Positions 1 to 10,311 of a DNA stretch of 64,000 nt are shown one piece after another. A model generated the notes under the pieces. The model saw only the letters and a program-made list of their open reading frames with translations, was not told the origin of the DNA and did not search any database. How positions within the stretch are numbered: the first letter of the stretch is position 1; each line of letters starts with the position of its first letter. Source of the DNA: Ascaphus truei (Eukaryota > Chordata > Amphibia > Anura > Ascaphidae); contig CM071569.1 in assembly GCA_036426205.1 (NCBI GenBank), positions 5,520,876-5,584,875 on the forward strand, read 5' to 3'. Made by a program: the position numbers and the translations under genes.

Positions 1-261
1 TAGAGAGTGAACTCCGGTAAATCCGATGCTGCAAAACCATGTGTAGGTAATTAGAACCGCTAACAGCCACTGCCAAAGTCTAACAAGAGAAGGGGTCTCA
101 ATGCAGGTATAATGAAATGATAAAAAGTAAATAAAGGGTAGCATATAGGGACTAACTACTGAGACGGGGGCTAAGATGCAGATTAAGATCTATAGGTACA
201 TAGTGACGTGTCCGCAGGCACGCCACTTGTAAGCTCAGAATAATGCCACAAGCTGCTGCCC

Positions 262-556
262 TTAACCGTTCGGTGTCCTAGCCAACCCGTCAGCCGGTCT
301 ATGAGAGTGAAGAGAACGCCGTGTCTGTAAAGATGATCGGCTACACTCCGGCTGGGAACCAGCATGCAAAGCGCTCTGGCGCAAGGTTCTGACGGATGCC
401 GCCTCTGCTCTGCCGTCTGGTATCCTCACCAACTCCTCAGCCGGTCTGTGCTGATGACAAAGACGCCGTTTCCAGGGGATGGACGGCTGCACTCCGGCTG
501 GGGACCCAGCATGCAAAGCGCTCCGGTGCGCAGATTGAACGGATACCGCCTCCGCT
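262..556. repeat. two-copy tandem duplication, period about 147 bp
   Basis: Two diverged copies lie head to tail, about 262-408 and 409-556. Shared blocks include cagccggtct (positions 290 and 437), actccggctggg (345 and 490) and cagcatgcaaagcgct (360 and 508). Short frames cross it on both strands, but they show no recognisable domain and look incidental. Confidence 0.7.
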
Positions 557-617
557 GTGTAATGGCAAAAAAACTGCTAAAAATATGAGACCGTGGTGCT
601 CCATCCAGGATATTTGC

Positions 618-829
618 TAAAAAGTAGAAAAGTGATGAATGGTCACTACTCCGTACTAAACCAAGCTTCTGGAGTATAAAATCAGCTGTATTTCATCCCG
701 GGATGAAACGCGTCAGAGTGTTCTTATCTGTGATGTCCAGCATTCTTTCCTAATAAAGCTGATTTTATACTCCAGAAGCTTGGTTTAGTAGAAGGGAGTA
801 GTGACCATTCATCACCTTTCTACTTTTTA
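618..829. repeat. foldback (hairpin) element with about 70-bp arms
   Basis: The left arm (618-687) starts taaaaagtag and ends aaaatcagct. The right arm (757-829) is its near-perfect reverse complement, agctgatttt to tactttttaa, apart from a few small indels. The loop (688-756) holds the palindrome catcccgggatg. The structure fits a non-autonomous foldback DNA transposon. No clear target duplication was found, so the superfamily is left open. Confidence 0.8.
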
Positions 830-844
830 ATATGGTATATAATT

Positions 845-1140
845 AGAGATCGGTGAATCCGCCCAAATCCGTTTTCTGGGTGTAAACGGATTTGGTTAGT
901 TTTAATCCGCGCGGATTCATCAAAAAACGCAGTTGGTTAAAATATGTTGACGAATTTTTAGATTCCAACCCGCGGGTTCAGCGACTCGTTGGCGGATTCT
1001 TAAAATGTATTCTTGTATTGGTAATAATAAAAAAATCCGCAAAACGCGAATCGCCCTTTTTGAGATTGATCCGCTGGAATCCGCTGAAATCCACGGATCA
1101 AAAAAACCGGCCGTTCCGCTTCGGATCAAAATCTTCCCCC
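845..1140. repeat. palindrome-rich ATCCG-type repeat region
   Basis: The stretch is dense in short inverted repeats built on the word atccg: aaatccgttt against aaacggattt (868-892), the palindrome aatccgcgcggatt (904-917) and aacccgcgggtt (967-978). Further copies of atccgctg/atccacgg follow to 1110. The same vocabulary (gatccaaatccgatcc) recurs near 13905. I read it as a decayed dispersed repeat; a 115-residue frame here has no recognisable domain. Confidence 0.45.
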
Positions 1141-2640
1141 AAAAAATTGCCCATCACTAAATATAATGTAATAATGACTGTATTAAGTATGGGTGTCCAG
1201 TACAAAAATGTATATCTATACACACCTCAACCACACTAATTCATATTTAATTGTTATTAATGCACAATTAAAATAAATAATGGATATGTGAATACGTTTT
1301 AAAATTTTACATTTCTCAATGTTTTAACAATAATTGCATTAGCTTTCAGTAGCGCACAAGTAATGCGTCTTTGTCACGTGCGTTAACACCGTGCGTTAAA
1401 GTTTGACCAATGCTGTGTATTAGAGAACGCGTCTCTGAGACATGAAAATCCCCATTAATAGCGCTGCTACTTTGACAAACGGATGTTATTTTTGCATCTC
1501 ATTGGCTTTGAGGATACCCGCTAAAATTTAAAAAAAAAAATGTCCGTTCCCAGTTTCAGATAACGCACGTTATTAGCGCCAAAATGATGGACTTCTGTGG
1601 ATCTGCCCCATTGCGCTCTATTGAAATATACCATTAAACCAATGGCACGGATTATATCTGTACATGGAGGAGAAACAGGGGAATCATGCGATATTGCCTC
1701 AATGTTCCCTGTGGGAGTTGAAAAGTTCCGAGTAAGATACATTCAGCAACATTTACTGCTGCAATGGCACGCCAGCCAGGCTACTCTTTCACCCCCCTCC
1801 CTAACCAATGTGATATAAACTCCTCTCGGGCTCCAGTACCTAAATAATGGGCCTTGCACCCACCGCGGAGCTGGGCAATATTTACTGAGCCAGACGGCTT
1901 CATTATCTCTCCATACCTCCCGCGTTAATGGCTGGCTGCAGGGAAACCAGGAGGGGCACGCAGCATGAGGGATGACTTGGAGGGACCCAGGCGACAAGGG
2001 AAACGAATGGCCTTATTAAAGACAGTTTCCAGGGGCCTAAATACAGCCTTTTTTTTCAGAGTCTGCAAGAAGTGGGTCATTTAACTGTGTTGTCAGGAGC
2101 AGCATTTTGCTGGCTCCTTTCCTGGCATAGAAAATGTTATTGGGTACATTTCTTTGCTGGCTGCATGAAATGAGGGTTAGAGAGAGTTTCCATGGTCACT
2201 GGTGTTTATTTTGATGGGAGCTTGGTTCTCACTTGCCTCTACTTTACATTGTACATTAGTTGTAATGTTTGCATAGCTTAGAAGAAGATAAACAATCAAT
2301 TGACCTTAACCATTTGCTATATCCTGCTGGAAAGATGTCTAAATTAGTCGTGTGGTTCTGTGAGATGATTCTGCAATGGAAGGAAAAGCACCGGGTGAGC
2401 CTTCACTGAGGAACACGGAGTGTTAGGATGAGAGATCATGTACTGATGTCATGGGGGAAGAAAGTGGGGTAGATTCAGGTACCAATGAAGAAGTTCCTCA
2501 CTGAAAGTGTAGTGGATGCATAGAACAAACCCTCAGCAGAGGTGGAGGATAATACAGTGAAGGAATTCAAGATTTTCCGAAACTGAATGACATTATTTTA
2601 GGAAAAAAAGGTACACTAGATGTACCGTCACATTAAACAC
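1141..2640. other. no gene recognised; apparently unique sequence
   Basis: No coding exon, tandem array or clear transposon end was found. Short frames (for example 1597-1818 plus and 1743-1997 minus) overlap each other on opposite strands and show no domain. The part near 1370-1470 contains repeated gcgtta words like the family at 38205 and 42024, so an old copy of that family may lie here. Confidence 0.5.
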
Positions 2641-2661
2641 CAAAAAGCCGGTGATAAAGTA

Positions 2662-2965
2662 GGGTCTAAGTGCCCGCTGGCGCTGAGCACGCTCATGCTT
2701 GGAGAGCGCTCCAAGCATGAGCGCTGGGTGTCCTGCTTGTATGCGCACGCGGGGGAGGGGAGGAGGTTGGGAGCATTGCGGGTAGTGGAGCGCACGGGTA
2801 AGTATAGTTTTTGTTTACCTAAGCGCCGATCGCGGTTGAGCGTGTGTGCCCGCGCACGAGCACCACGCGCACCGCGTGAGCGGGAACTTACATATATCTA
2901 TATATGTAAGTAACCGCCGCAAGCGCTGCCTGCTAAGCCCGCTCAGCGCTAGCGGGGACTCAGCC
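2662..2965. mobile_element. GC-rich Harbinger-like non-autonomous element
   Basis: The terminal inverted repeats pair cccgctggcgctgagc on the left with gctcagcgctagcggg on the right. The flanks are GTA on the left and TAA (2966-2968) on the right, close to the 3-bp TWA duplication of PIF/Harbinger elements. Inside lie a 15-bp-arm hairpin (2689-2722, cgctcatgcttggag) and a perfect 26-bp palindrome centred near 2898. The element is CpG-rich and encodes nothing recognisable. It resembles the elements at 15695, 38408, 51398 and 53170. Confidence 0.6.
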
Positions 2966-3083
2966 TAAGGAATTAGCTCACTCTAGGGAAAGAGGCGGTA
3001 TAGGTGTAGCATACAAACCTTGTTAGTATTATAATTATACCTTAGTGTTAATGTCACTGCATTTGAAGTAGGGGAACCTGGAT

Positions 3084-3970
3084 ATGTCATAAATTCTTAA
3101 AGCTTCCAGCGACAGAGCTCCAGATTAGAACCAACACTAACACCACCCTAACCCCTGTCACTAGTTTTAAATACCTGGGCTTATGGTTTGACTCCCACTT
3201 AACATTCGGGATGCACATTGATACCCTGACAACCAAGACCTACTGTATGCCAAACTAGAGGTACTTTACAGGAACAAATCCTCCCTAAGTCTGCTGGTCA
3301 GAAAGCGTATCGCACAGCAGATGCTAATGCCAATTATCGACTATGGAGACATAGTATATGGTTCGGCACCTCAAACCCACCTTAGCAAACTTAACACCCT
3401 CTACAATTCAATTTGTCGTTTTGTTCTCCAATGCAACTACAGTATAACACACATCACTGCGAAATGCTCAAAGAACTAGATTGGTCATCACTCGAGTCTA
3501 GGTGCAAAATTCACCTTTCCTGTCTTGTCTTCAAATTCTTTATGGGCAAGCTACCAGCTATCTGAACAAGCTCCTCACCCCTACCACATGCAGCACCTAT
3601 CATCTTAGATCAGACTCCAAAAGACTGTTCATGGTCCCAAGGCTCAACAAAGTATCCGGACGTTCCTCCTTCTCTTACCGTGCACCCCAAAACTGGAACA
3701 ACCTACCAGAGACTCTCACATCCACCACCAGTTTAAGTTCTTTCAAATCTAAGGCTGTCACACATTTGAATCTGGTCTGTAACTGTTTCATACGCCCATA
3801 ATATAATCTTTAACTGTGCATGCAATGTCTTGTATATAATGTATAACCTGCTCATTTATGTAACTGTATTTGTAACCATGTATTATTTGTCTTAACTCCG
3901 TGCCCAGGACATACTTGAAAACGAGAGGTAACTCTCAATGTATTACTTCCTGGTAAAATATTTTATAAAT
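3084..3970 (+). pseudogene. LINE (L2/CR1-type) 3' end: ORF2 C-terminus and tail
   Basis: Broken frames on the plus strand show the C-terminal signature of reverse transcriptase of L2/CR1-type LINEs: FKYLGLWFD near 3160, a YGD..YGSA block near 3345, then WNNLPETL and SSFKSKAVTHL near 3690-3770. The last part is open from 3502 to 3801. Frameshifts and stops separate the blocks, so the copy is dead. It ends in an aataaataaata tail near 3966, which sets the 3' end and the plus orientation. The 5' end is missing, as is usual for truncated LINE insertions. Confidence 0.75.
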
Positions 3971-4333
3971 AAATAAATATACGTATGGGAAGGTACCTTA
4001 CCTGCTTGTTTCCAAAAAAACAAAACTTTGATTGTAAGCCCTGTTGATTTTGGGTATTGTGTCTCAATATCTTGACATACAGCACTGTATTCAATGCCAA
4101 AGAGCCATAAGAAAACAGTTATTAGTATGCCTTCCATCAACTTCTCAGGCACAGGAGTATCCTTGCTAAAGGCACTATGATAAATAATACCTTACCATAT
4201 TTTCTCTTCCTCTGTTCCCTTGGGCCGAGTGTGCATGATTTACACACCTATTTTTTTTTGTTTTAATGCCCTAGAGATTTTCTAATGTATGCTTTAACAT
4301 TGCTTGCATCGTTCAATAACAATAAATATGAAA
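3971..4333. other. no gene recognised between LINE and LTR
   Basis: AT-rich spacer between the LINE tail and the solo LTR. A 69-codon minus-strand frame (3943-4152) overlaps the LINE tail and has no recognisable domain. I see no tandem repeat or transposon terminus here. Confidence 0.4.
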
Positions 4334-4337
4334 TGTC

Positions 4338-5033
4338 TGTAACCCCCCTTTTTAGCCCTCAGACTTATGATTAATACTGAGGTGGGGGCCTGAGTCCATA
4401 TTGATACTAAATAGCCACTCGTGGCCTATGGTCAGACGGCGGGAGAAAGGCAGACACTGTATACAGATAGTACAACGGGTTTACTATACTCTTACTAACC
4501 TGAGCAACCCGTGATCCTTGATAGAGGGTCACTACACACAACACACAGTAATAATACAGTTCCCATTAAGGCTGTGCAGGTGTAAGTCAGTGTCATTGGT
4601 GCATTGGCCACCCAATCCTGGGTGTATTGGCTATTTGTGATGGTGCCGACACAACGTGGGAGCTCGTTGTGTACCAACTGTTTCAGGCCTGTACTTCAAA
4701 AAGGGTGCTTCGGTACCGCTGTGCCTTGTAGCTGTTGAGGGTCCCCTCCGACGGTGCTCGAACTCTCGATCACGTCTGAGCTGTAATCCCCTGCTCCTGC
4801 TGCCACGTACACACGCTGAAATTCTCCCCCAACCCGATAGCACTCTTATCCACGCAGATCTGATTCAACATGGCTGTCCCCCTTTTTAAAGGCTCCCTCA
4901 TAGTCCCTCCTCTTCCACAGCTGTTATCATTGGGTGCTCTCATGTCCATTACAGTCACATGTCCAGAGCACATTGGAGAAGAACCTGCCAGAGGGCAGTG
5001 TGAGTGTGTGGATCTCATCACATAGGGGTTACA
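4338..5033. mobile_element. solo LTR, 696 bp, with 4-bp target duplication
   Basis: The unit begins TGTAACCCC and ends GGGGTTACA, the TG...CA boundary of LTR retroelements with a 9-bp inverted terminus. It is flanked by identical 4-bp duplications, tgtc at 4334-4337 and 5034-5037. No gag, pol or env sequence lies beside it, so it is a solo LTR left by recombination. Its strand is uncertain. The terminal words resemble those of the LTRs at 47055, 56512 and 59598, although the interiors differ. Short opposite-strand frames inside it are not genes. Confidence 0.85.
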
Positions 5034-5199
5034 TGTCAATAGGAACCTATCGCTTGTTACATGTTATCATGCCATGCAAGGTGTAAGAGTGATCTGGACC
5101 TGGTGATTCTGTGATTACTGCAGTGGCTGCTAGGGAAAGATACATTATTACTGCATCCTTAGATCTCCTTTGTGTATTATCCCCCTAAATCTGTCTCTG

Positions 5200-5247
5200 C
5201 TTCTCTCTTACTAAAATCGCTCTTCTGGCTTCCCATTAAGTCCCACT

Positions 5248-5279
<32 letters not shown>

Positions 5280-5660
5280 TGTTTGTTCTTATATAGTGCT
5301 GCTAGTTTTATGTAGCACTTTACAGAGACATTTTACAGACACAGTCCCTGCCCACTAGAGCTTACAATCTATGTTATTATCAAATTCTCCATCTCTCTTT
5401 TAAGATTATACACTCTGCCCATTCTTACATCTCAGCCCTAATGTCTCACTATATCCCTGCCCACCTCTTGTGTTCTGCTCAAGGATTTCTTCTGTTTACC
5501 TCTTTAGTATATAAAGCCCTCTCCTTGCTAAATCCTTTCTCTTGTACTTCCCGACACCTCTGGAATGTCCTTCCCCTCAATACCTGCCAAGCACCTTCTC
5601 TCTTCACTTTCAACGTCCATCCAAAAACTCACCTCTTTAACCAAGAATTCGGTTTTGGGT
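5200..5660 (+). pseudogene. decayed LINE ORF2 C-terminus split by a SINE tail
   Basis: Before 5250 the frame reads LLKSLFWLPIKSHL, matching the LHWLPVKSR motif near the C-terminus of L2/CR1-type ORF2. After an interruption at 5247-5390 it resumes as a decayed tail with LWNVLPL and KTHLF near 5560-5640. Several stops and frame changes mean no functional product. The assignment rests on these two motifs only. Confidence 0.45.
5247..5385 (-). mobile_element. SINE 3' tail fragment with (ATT)n end
   Basis: Read on the minus strand it contains gattgtaagctctagtgggc and cagggactgtgtctg, followed by a decayed gcgctatataa-type end and an (ATT)n tail (5247-5278 on the plus strand). The same 3' segment occurs in the fuller SINE at 18160-18345. 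It sits inside the decayed LINE 5200-5660 and so inserted later. Confidence 0.6.
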
Positions 5661-7200
5661 GGGGCAAAAAAATCAAAATAAGCAGGAAAATTCTAAAATA
5701 CTATTTTAAAGAATTAATTTTTTTAAAGTATGAAAATTTCTTTAAAGAAGTATAAAATCGTAAAAACAGTTAGGAAACTAAAATAATATAACGGAAAAAC
5801 TTGAAATAATTAAAAAATAAAAAAAATATGGCCAGGTTTGGTTCTAGAAATATTAAGGGCTTTGGTGTTGTATTTGGTTTTGGAATGTAAGGTTATTCTG
5901 ATTTCACAGTTTTGCCGACCTCTAATATTTTAGAAGAAAAAACAAAAATCACTCGCACAGTAGGTATTTTTAAGGTGACAGCAGTCGTTCGTACTTTCTG
6001 CAGCATTTGTAGAATTTAACACCCTTTTCTTAACATGTCAACTTCTAAAATCAAAATAACTCAGATTCTTTATTTTTATCTCCAAGTCTCCAAGTAGGTG
6101 TAGCAAATGTCTGACTTGTGAGCTGATGCAAGTGACATTTTCATCAAAATTAGCTGGAATGTGTTGGTACAGAGAAAGGGAAGTGTTATCTATCACCAGT
6201 AACGGCAGAATTTGTTACACGCCATTAAGCAGTGCGCAATGTAACTCCTCCCTTACTCCCATTGACCACTCCCAAAATCCCAAGCGGACACTCAAATAAA
6301 GTACTGTAGTTAACAGATGTAGCATGAAGCATTCTTGACCCCAGATAACCCAACCATTATTGTTTATAAGTCAGAATATCGCAGTTTCCATAGGATTCAA
6401 TGATATTGTTCGTGAAATATACATATTTACAGGGTAAAGAGGGTCAGGTGGTTCGCAACGTTTTGTAGTGTTTCTTCTCCTTCCCCAAAATTCAACTGGG
6501 GGACCAAGTTGAGGTCAATCAAACACCCATGTAAAATAAGTCTTGGGGTTAGAAGTCTGATTTGGAAACAAACTGAAAATGCCGACTAGGTTCCACAACC
6601 CATTCTGCTTTCCATCCACACTCAGCTGCTGGAGGGGATGTTCCGAATTTTTACTGCTCGTGCTGCATTCATTGGTACTATTGAATTTGTCACAAATTTG
6701 CCTCTCTCCTTGAGAATAAAAACCCCCTTACATTTCCTAAAATGATGGCCCGCGGTCCTACTTTACCAGACAAAATAAATAGGTTTTTGTCAAAAGTAGC
6801 AGCTAAAAAAGCCAACCAATTTTCTATCGGAGTATAAAAATGGGCTCCGATTCCCCTGTGGTGATAATTGTATAAGAATCTTGATTAGACATGTTCTATT
6901 GTTTTTTCTTGTGATTTTTATGTTCACGTAAGAAAGCAGTGTGAAACAGAAGCCTTTCCCAATCATATTATCTCTAATGGGAAGTCTTCTTGCTGGATGA
7001 CAGAACAGATGCTATTTCAAGCACCTACTAACCTTTCATTTTAAATTATTAGATGTATCATAGTCATCCTTTTAGCAATGCAAAAGTACGCTGGGGGTAA
7101 TATCTTCAAGAATAAAACAACGGGGGTAGCATATGTCTGCTTTTTGAGCTGCAGCAAGTGACATTTTAAACGGATTTAGCTCGAGTGTGGGGGTATAGAT
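5660..7200. other. no gene recognised; AT-rich sequence
   Basis: AT-rich, with many short homopolymers. The part 5640-5890 resembles a low-complexity repeat rich in aaaat/gtttt. I see no exon, transposon terminus or tandem array before the minisatellite at 7232. Confidence 0.45.
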
Positions 7201-7231
7201 TTAGGGAAGGCTCACTGGTTCTTATGCGGAC

Positions 7232-7432
7232 AGAATATTCTGTAGCCTGAGTGGGACAGTCGCCCTAAACCCGAGTGTTCTGTAGCCTGAGTGGGACCCT
7301 CGCCCTGAGTGTTCTGTAGCCTGAGTGGGACACTCGCCGTACACCCGAGTGTTCTGTAGCCTGAGTGGGACATTCGCCCTACAACCGAGTATTCTGTAGC
7401 CTGAGTGGCACACTCGCCGTACACCAGACTGT
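7232..7432. repeat. minisatellite, unit about 39 bp, about 5 copies
   Basis: Five imperfect copies share ttctgtagcctgagtggga followed by a variable cactcgcc(g/c)tacacccgag part. One copy is shorter. Minus-strand frames reading GYRTLG/SHSGYR repeats are products of the repeat and not a gene. Confidence 0.85.
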
Positions 7433-7444
7433 AGCCTTAGCATT

Positions 7445-7977
7445 CTGTGAGTTGCCTCACTGAGAGGTCTTTTTCAGGTATACCGCTATGAAACAGAACT
7501 GTGATTTTCCTTGCGTGACAGAAACAGTGGTTTCAAAAAGTGGTAATACTGTACCTATCATAAAAAAGGACAAATTAATAAAAAATTAAATGAAGAAATC
7601 AGATGTAGCCAGCTGCCTCGCTCCCCCGGATAACACCACATATCCTATTATAACTCAGCATGTCCCAGAGTTTCCAGAGGATTGCATGGCAGTGATGGTA
7701 CAAAATATCCCGCCATATCCCAGCAGGCTACATCTGTAACAATACTATAAAAACTACATGAGTGAATGCTTTCTAAAATAACCCACGCCAAGTCAAATGT
7801 TGGAGCACATTGGGTTTGCAATGGGGAGAAAAAAAAAATAGTGGTCCTCTCTAACCTGTAACACCATCACACTTTAACCACTTTACCTGTACCTTGGGAT
7901 GGTGTGGTAAGGTGGAACTCAGAGGCGTAGCTATAGCCCAGGCTCTTGGGGGGCCTGCTATCTAGCCTATTTTTTTG
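7445..7977. other. no gene recognised
   Basis: Unassigned sequence between the minisatellite and the NRF1-like array. The string gaggcgtagctatag near 7922 resembles the terminus of common vertebrate DNA transposons, but no matching opposite end was found. Confidence 0.35.
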
Positions 7978-8175
7978 CGGCTGCGCATGCATAATCGGCT
8001 TTTTTCCTACTGCGCATGCGCAGTCGGCATTTGCCTACTGCACATGCGCGATCGACGGTTGCCGGTTAGACATGCGCATGCGCGATCGGCGGTTGCCGGT
8101 AGGACATGTGCATGCGCGATCAGCTTTTTATTTATTTATTTTCTACTGCGCAAGCCTATTGCGCATGCATGGTAT
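7978..8175. repeat. short tandem array of GCGCATGCGC (NRF1-like) motifs
   Basis: About five degenerate units of 32-36 bp each carry a core like ctgcgcatgcgcagt followed by cggc(g/a)tttgcc or ggttgccggt. One copy is the perfect palindrome actgcgcatgcgcagt (about 8019). Others read cacatgcgcgat, catgcgcatgcgcgat and catgtgcatgcgcgat. The core matches the palindromic binding site of the vertebrate transcription factor NRF1. Whether the cluster is a regulatory array or only a CpG-decayed repeat cannot be told from sequence. Confidence 0.6.
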
Positions 8176-8254
8176 GCAAGGGAGGACTGGTATCAGTATA
8201 CTGTAGGTAGTAAATCAGTAGGTTCCACTGTACAGGTGTAGCTATTGCTAACCT

Positions 8255-8430
8255 TATTGTCTCTGGTGCCGCTGCTACCCACAGTCACGCCACCACGGTG
8301 GTCACGGCAACGGAGGATTAATGCTGCTGTTCGGAAGCATGGACCCCCCCGTAGCGCGATCAAGGCAGACCCTCTCTATGGCGCTGCAGACTTTTGCTCC
8401 TTTCCCGGAGACAGCGAGTCTTGACTCATC
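8255..8430. repeat. dispersed repeat, copy 1 (ttcggaagcatggacccccc family)
   Basis: Shares ccaccacggtggtc, gaggattaa and ttcggaagcatggacccccc with 14295-14500, and more distantly gaggatta and ggaagaatggaccccctgcag with 43670-43850. No coding potential. Its class is unknown. Confidence 0.55.
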
Positions 8431-8443
8431 TGTAGCTTTAGGG

Positions 8444-8613
8444 CAGGGGTGTGAGGTTTTCAGGATTTCCCTGCTTCAACACAGGTGGCTCAATCTGAGC
8501 CACTGATTGAGCCATCTGTGCTGAAGCAGTGACTGAGCCACCTGTATAGAAGCAGGGATATCCTTAAATCCTGACCTGTTGTTGGCCGTTGAGACTGGAG
8601 TGGGCCACCCCTG
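8444..8613. mobile_element. hAT-type foldback element, 170 bp
   Basis: Termini CAGGGGTG and CACCCCTG are typical of hAT (Charlie-like) elements. The two halves are near-complementary, with ccctgcttcaacacaggtgg against ccacctgtatagaagcaggg around the centre. The flanking octamers ctttaggg and tttcagga match at 5 of 8 positions, an eroded 8-bp duplication. Related copies lie at 20198, 34139, 34666, 52080 and 54335. Confidence 0.75.
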
Positions 8614-9180
8614 TTTCAGGAGCTCAACCCCGCTATGAGATTTTGTTGAAATCACCCTTTTCCCCCAGGATGGACAATATGAGAAAAAGGTCACAATGAA
8701 GCACCAGAGATGTGTGTCTTCTAGCAGGTAAAGAATACAGAATGAAGGCCCACCAAGAAAGAACATTATCTAATATACACAATGCATAATTTCATAGATG
8801 TCAAGGTCTAAAGATCCATGAGAATGACATGCAGGGATACTGAACCAAAGATTACATTTCAAATAGGGACTCGGAAGGCCTGTAATCTATTCCCCATAAT
8901 GAAAAAGAACAAAAGAAGTGTAATAATTCTTCCTATAATTGATTTTTCTTTTGCTTTCTTTGTGTTCCTATACGGTATTATCCTTATATATGTTCAGATG
9001 TACTTTGGAATAATTCCCTATTTACCTACCTATTTGTTTTTTGGCATCTTGAATATATCTAACAATTGTTCTTTCTATATTACTGGGAGGCAGGTGTACA
9101 CGTCGGGGGCCCTGTATAAAAGTACAAGCGGTCCCACGTGTGGTGAAGTCAATCTGTTTGAAATATGTTAGCGCTAGGTT
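8614..9180. other. no gene recognised; unsupported 117-codon frame
   Basis: A plus-strand frame at 8818-9171 would encode 117 residues with a hydrophobic central stretch (FSFAFFVFLYGIILIY region). It has no recognisable domain and lies in AT-rich DNA, where hydrophobic codons are expected by chance. I do not call it a gene. Confidence 0.35.
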
Positions 9181-9204
9181 TATTGGGCTATCACAGCAAA
9201 TAAA

Positions 9205-9795
9205 AATACCACTTGTGAGCACATTCACATGTCTCAGGCAGGTCTGTAACCCTGCCCATCCCTGTTATCTCGTAGGCCGTGAATATAGTGGTGGCGTACG
9301 TGCGCGTGACGCCGCGTACCTCTGGAACAAATGTATGTACCCTCATGGTGCCGCCCGTAGAGCGCGAGGGAAGAAGACCGACCGCGATTCTCGGCAAGAC
9401 ACAGAATTTTGTCTTTGCCGCGCGACGCCGAGGGTCACGCGCGCGGTTTTGGCAATGAGGGCGAACCGCTCACGTGATGTCACGGTCACGCCTCTTCGCC
9501 ACGCAAACACTATGTACACGAATCGCACGAGCGTCACGCACGCGCCACCACTACAAACGCGGACTTAACATACAGTGCTTCCACTGCAACCTGGGATTAT
9601 GGATAATGACATGCAAATGAGCACACAGTGTCAACTTGTGCTTCTTCTCCATTTTAACATTTGTCCCCTATAAGTTTATGGCTGCCGTATTGCACTTTTT
9701 TTTTTTTTTAGCACAGACTGGGTTAAATAAGTGCAGGAACAGTAACCCTACTCACAGACAGCTTTTTTGACCTTTTGGAAAAACACTAAACTTAT
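9205..9795 (+). repeat. 0.4-kb hammerhead-type repeat family (family A), interrupted copy
   Basis: The left part (9205-9274) has cttgtgagcacattcacatg and aggtctgtaaccctgcc. The right part (9568-9795) has acagtgcttccactgcaa and gacatgcaaatgagcacaca. Between them lies the inserted element 9275-9564. Near 9755-9780 the words cagacagc and gacctttt align with the helix III and helix II region of the ribozyme in the copy at 12960, but the core is lost. Strand is given for the octamer atgcaaat orientation; the ribozyme would be on the minus strand. Confidence 0.75.
9275..9564. mobile_element. Harbinger-like element inserted in family A
   Basis: Termini ggccgtgaatatagtggtgg and ccaccactacaaacgcggac are imperfect inverted repeats, related to those of the element at 14510-14809. 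Flanking TA (left) and TTA (9565-9567) fit a TWA-type target. The insertion splits the family A sequence cctagcatacag. Inside are a hairpin caagacacagaattttgtctt (about 9393) and the core ggcaatgagggcgaaccgct followed by cacgtgatgtcac, a CCAAT-like plus E-box module seen in sister elements. No coding capacity. Confidence 0.65.
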
Positions 9796-10311
9796 GGGAT
9801 TTCGGTACTATTTTGTGGACTGGGGACATGCAATGCTGTCCCAACTGTTTGTGAAAGTTTCACAAGATATTTTGCCAAGCTTTACCGGGCAAAAAAAAAA
9901 GAAAGTGTATTGTATGTGAAATCCTTAGATCTTGCAGGAATCGGCGACACTTTGCAACACAGAGAGATCCAGATGCTGAAACAGGGCTTTTGCATGAGGG
10001 GACAGAATATGCAAAGTATATTCAAATGATTTAAATTACAGTACAGTATTTAGCCATTAGCGTCTGAAAGGGGCCATTTTGCATGGCTCGCAAAGCGCTG
10101 CAAACATTATGCACATCTCTGCTTTGGGCCACTTGTACATTCGTTTGTTATGAAATATATTCCCCAGGTTATTCTATACATGTAACAGGTTTATGTTTGT
10201 CTTATCAGTAAACAAATTTGATACAGAACATTCCTGTCAACTAACTTCTTTTTTTCTAACCCCCGTCGTCCTATTTAGGGATTGATGGTTTTTCCACCTT
10301 CCTTTTTATTT
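9796..10311. other. no gene recognised
   Basis: AT-rich sequence without exon, transposon end or array, up to the start of the 37-bp minisatellite. Confidence 0.45.

Noticed and set aside
8818..9171. Small membrane protein gene
   Set aside because: Hydrophobicity follows from AT-rich codons; no start context, domain or neighbour supports it.
9275..9564. CACTA (EnSpm) element from the TAGTG/CACTA words
   Set aside because: The words are inward of the true ends and in the wrong order for CACTA; the outer ends match the Harbinger-like sister at 14510.
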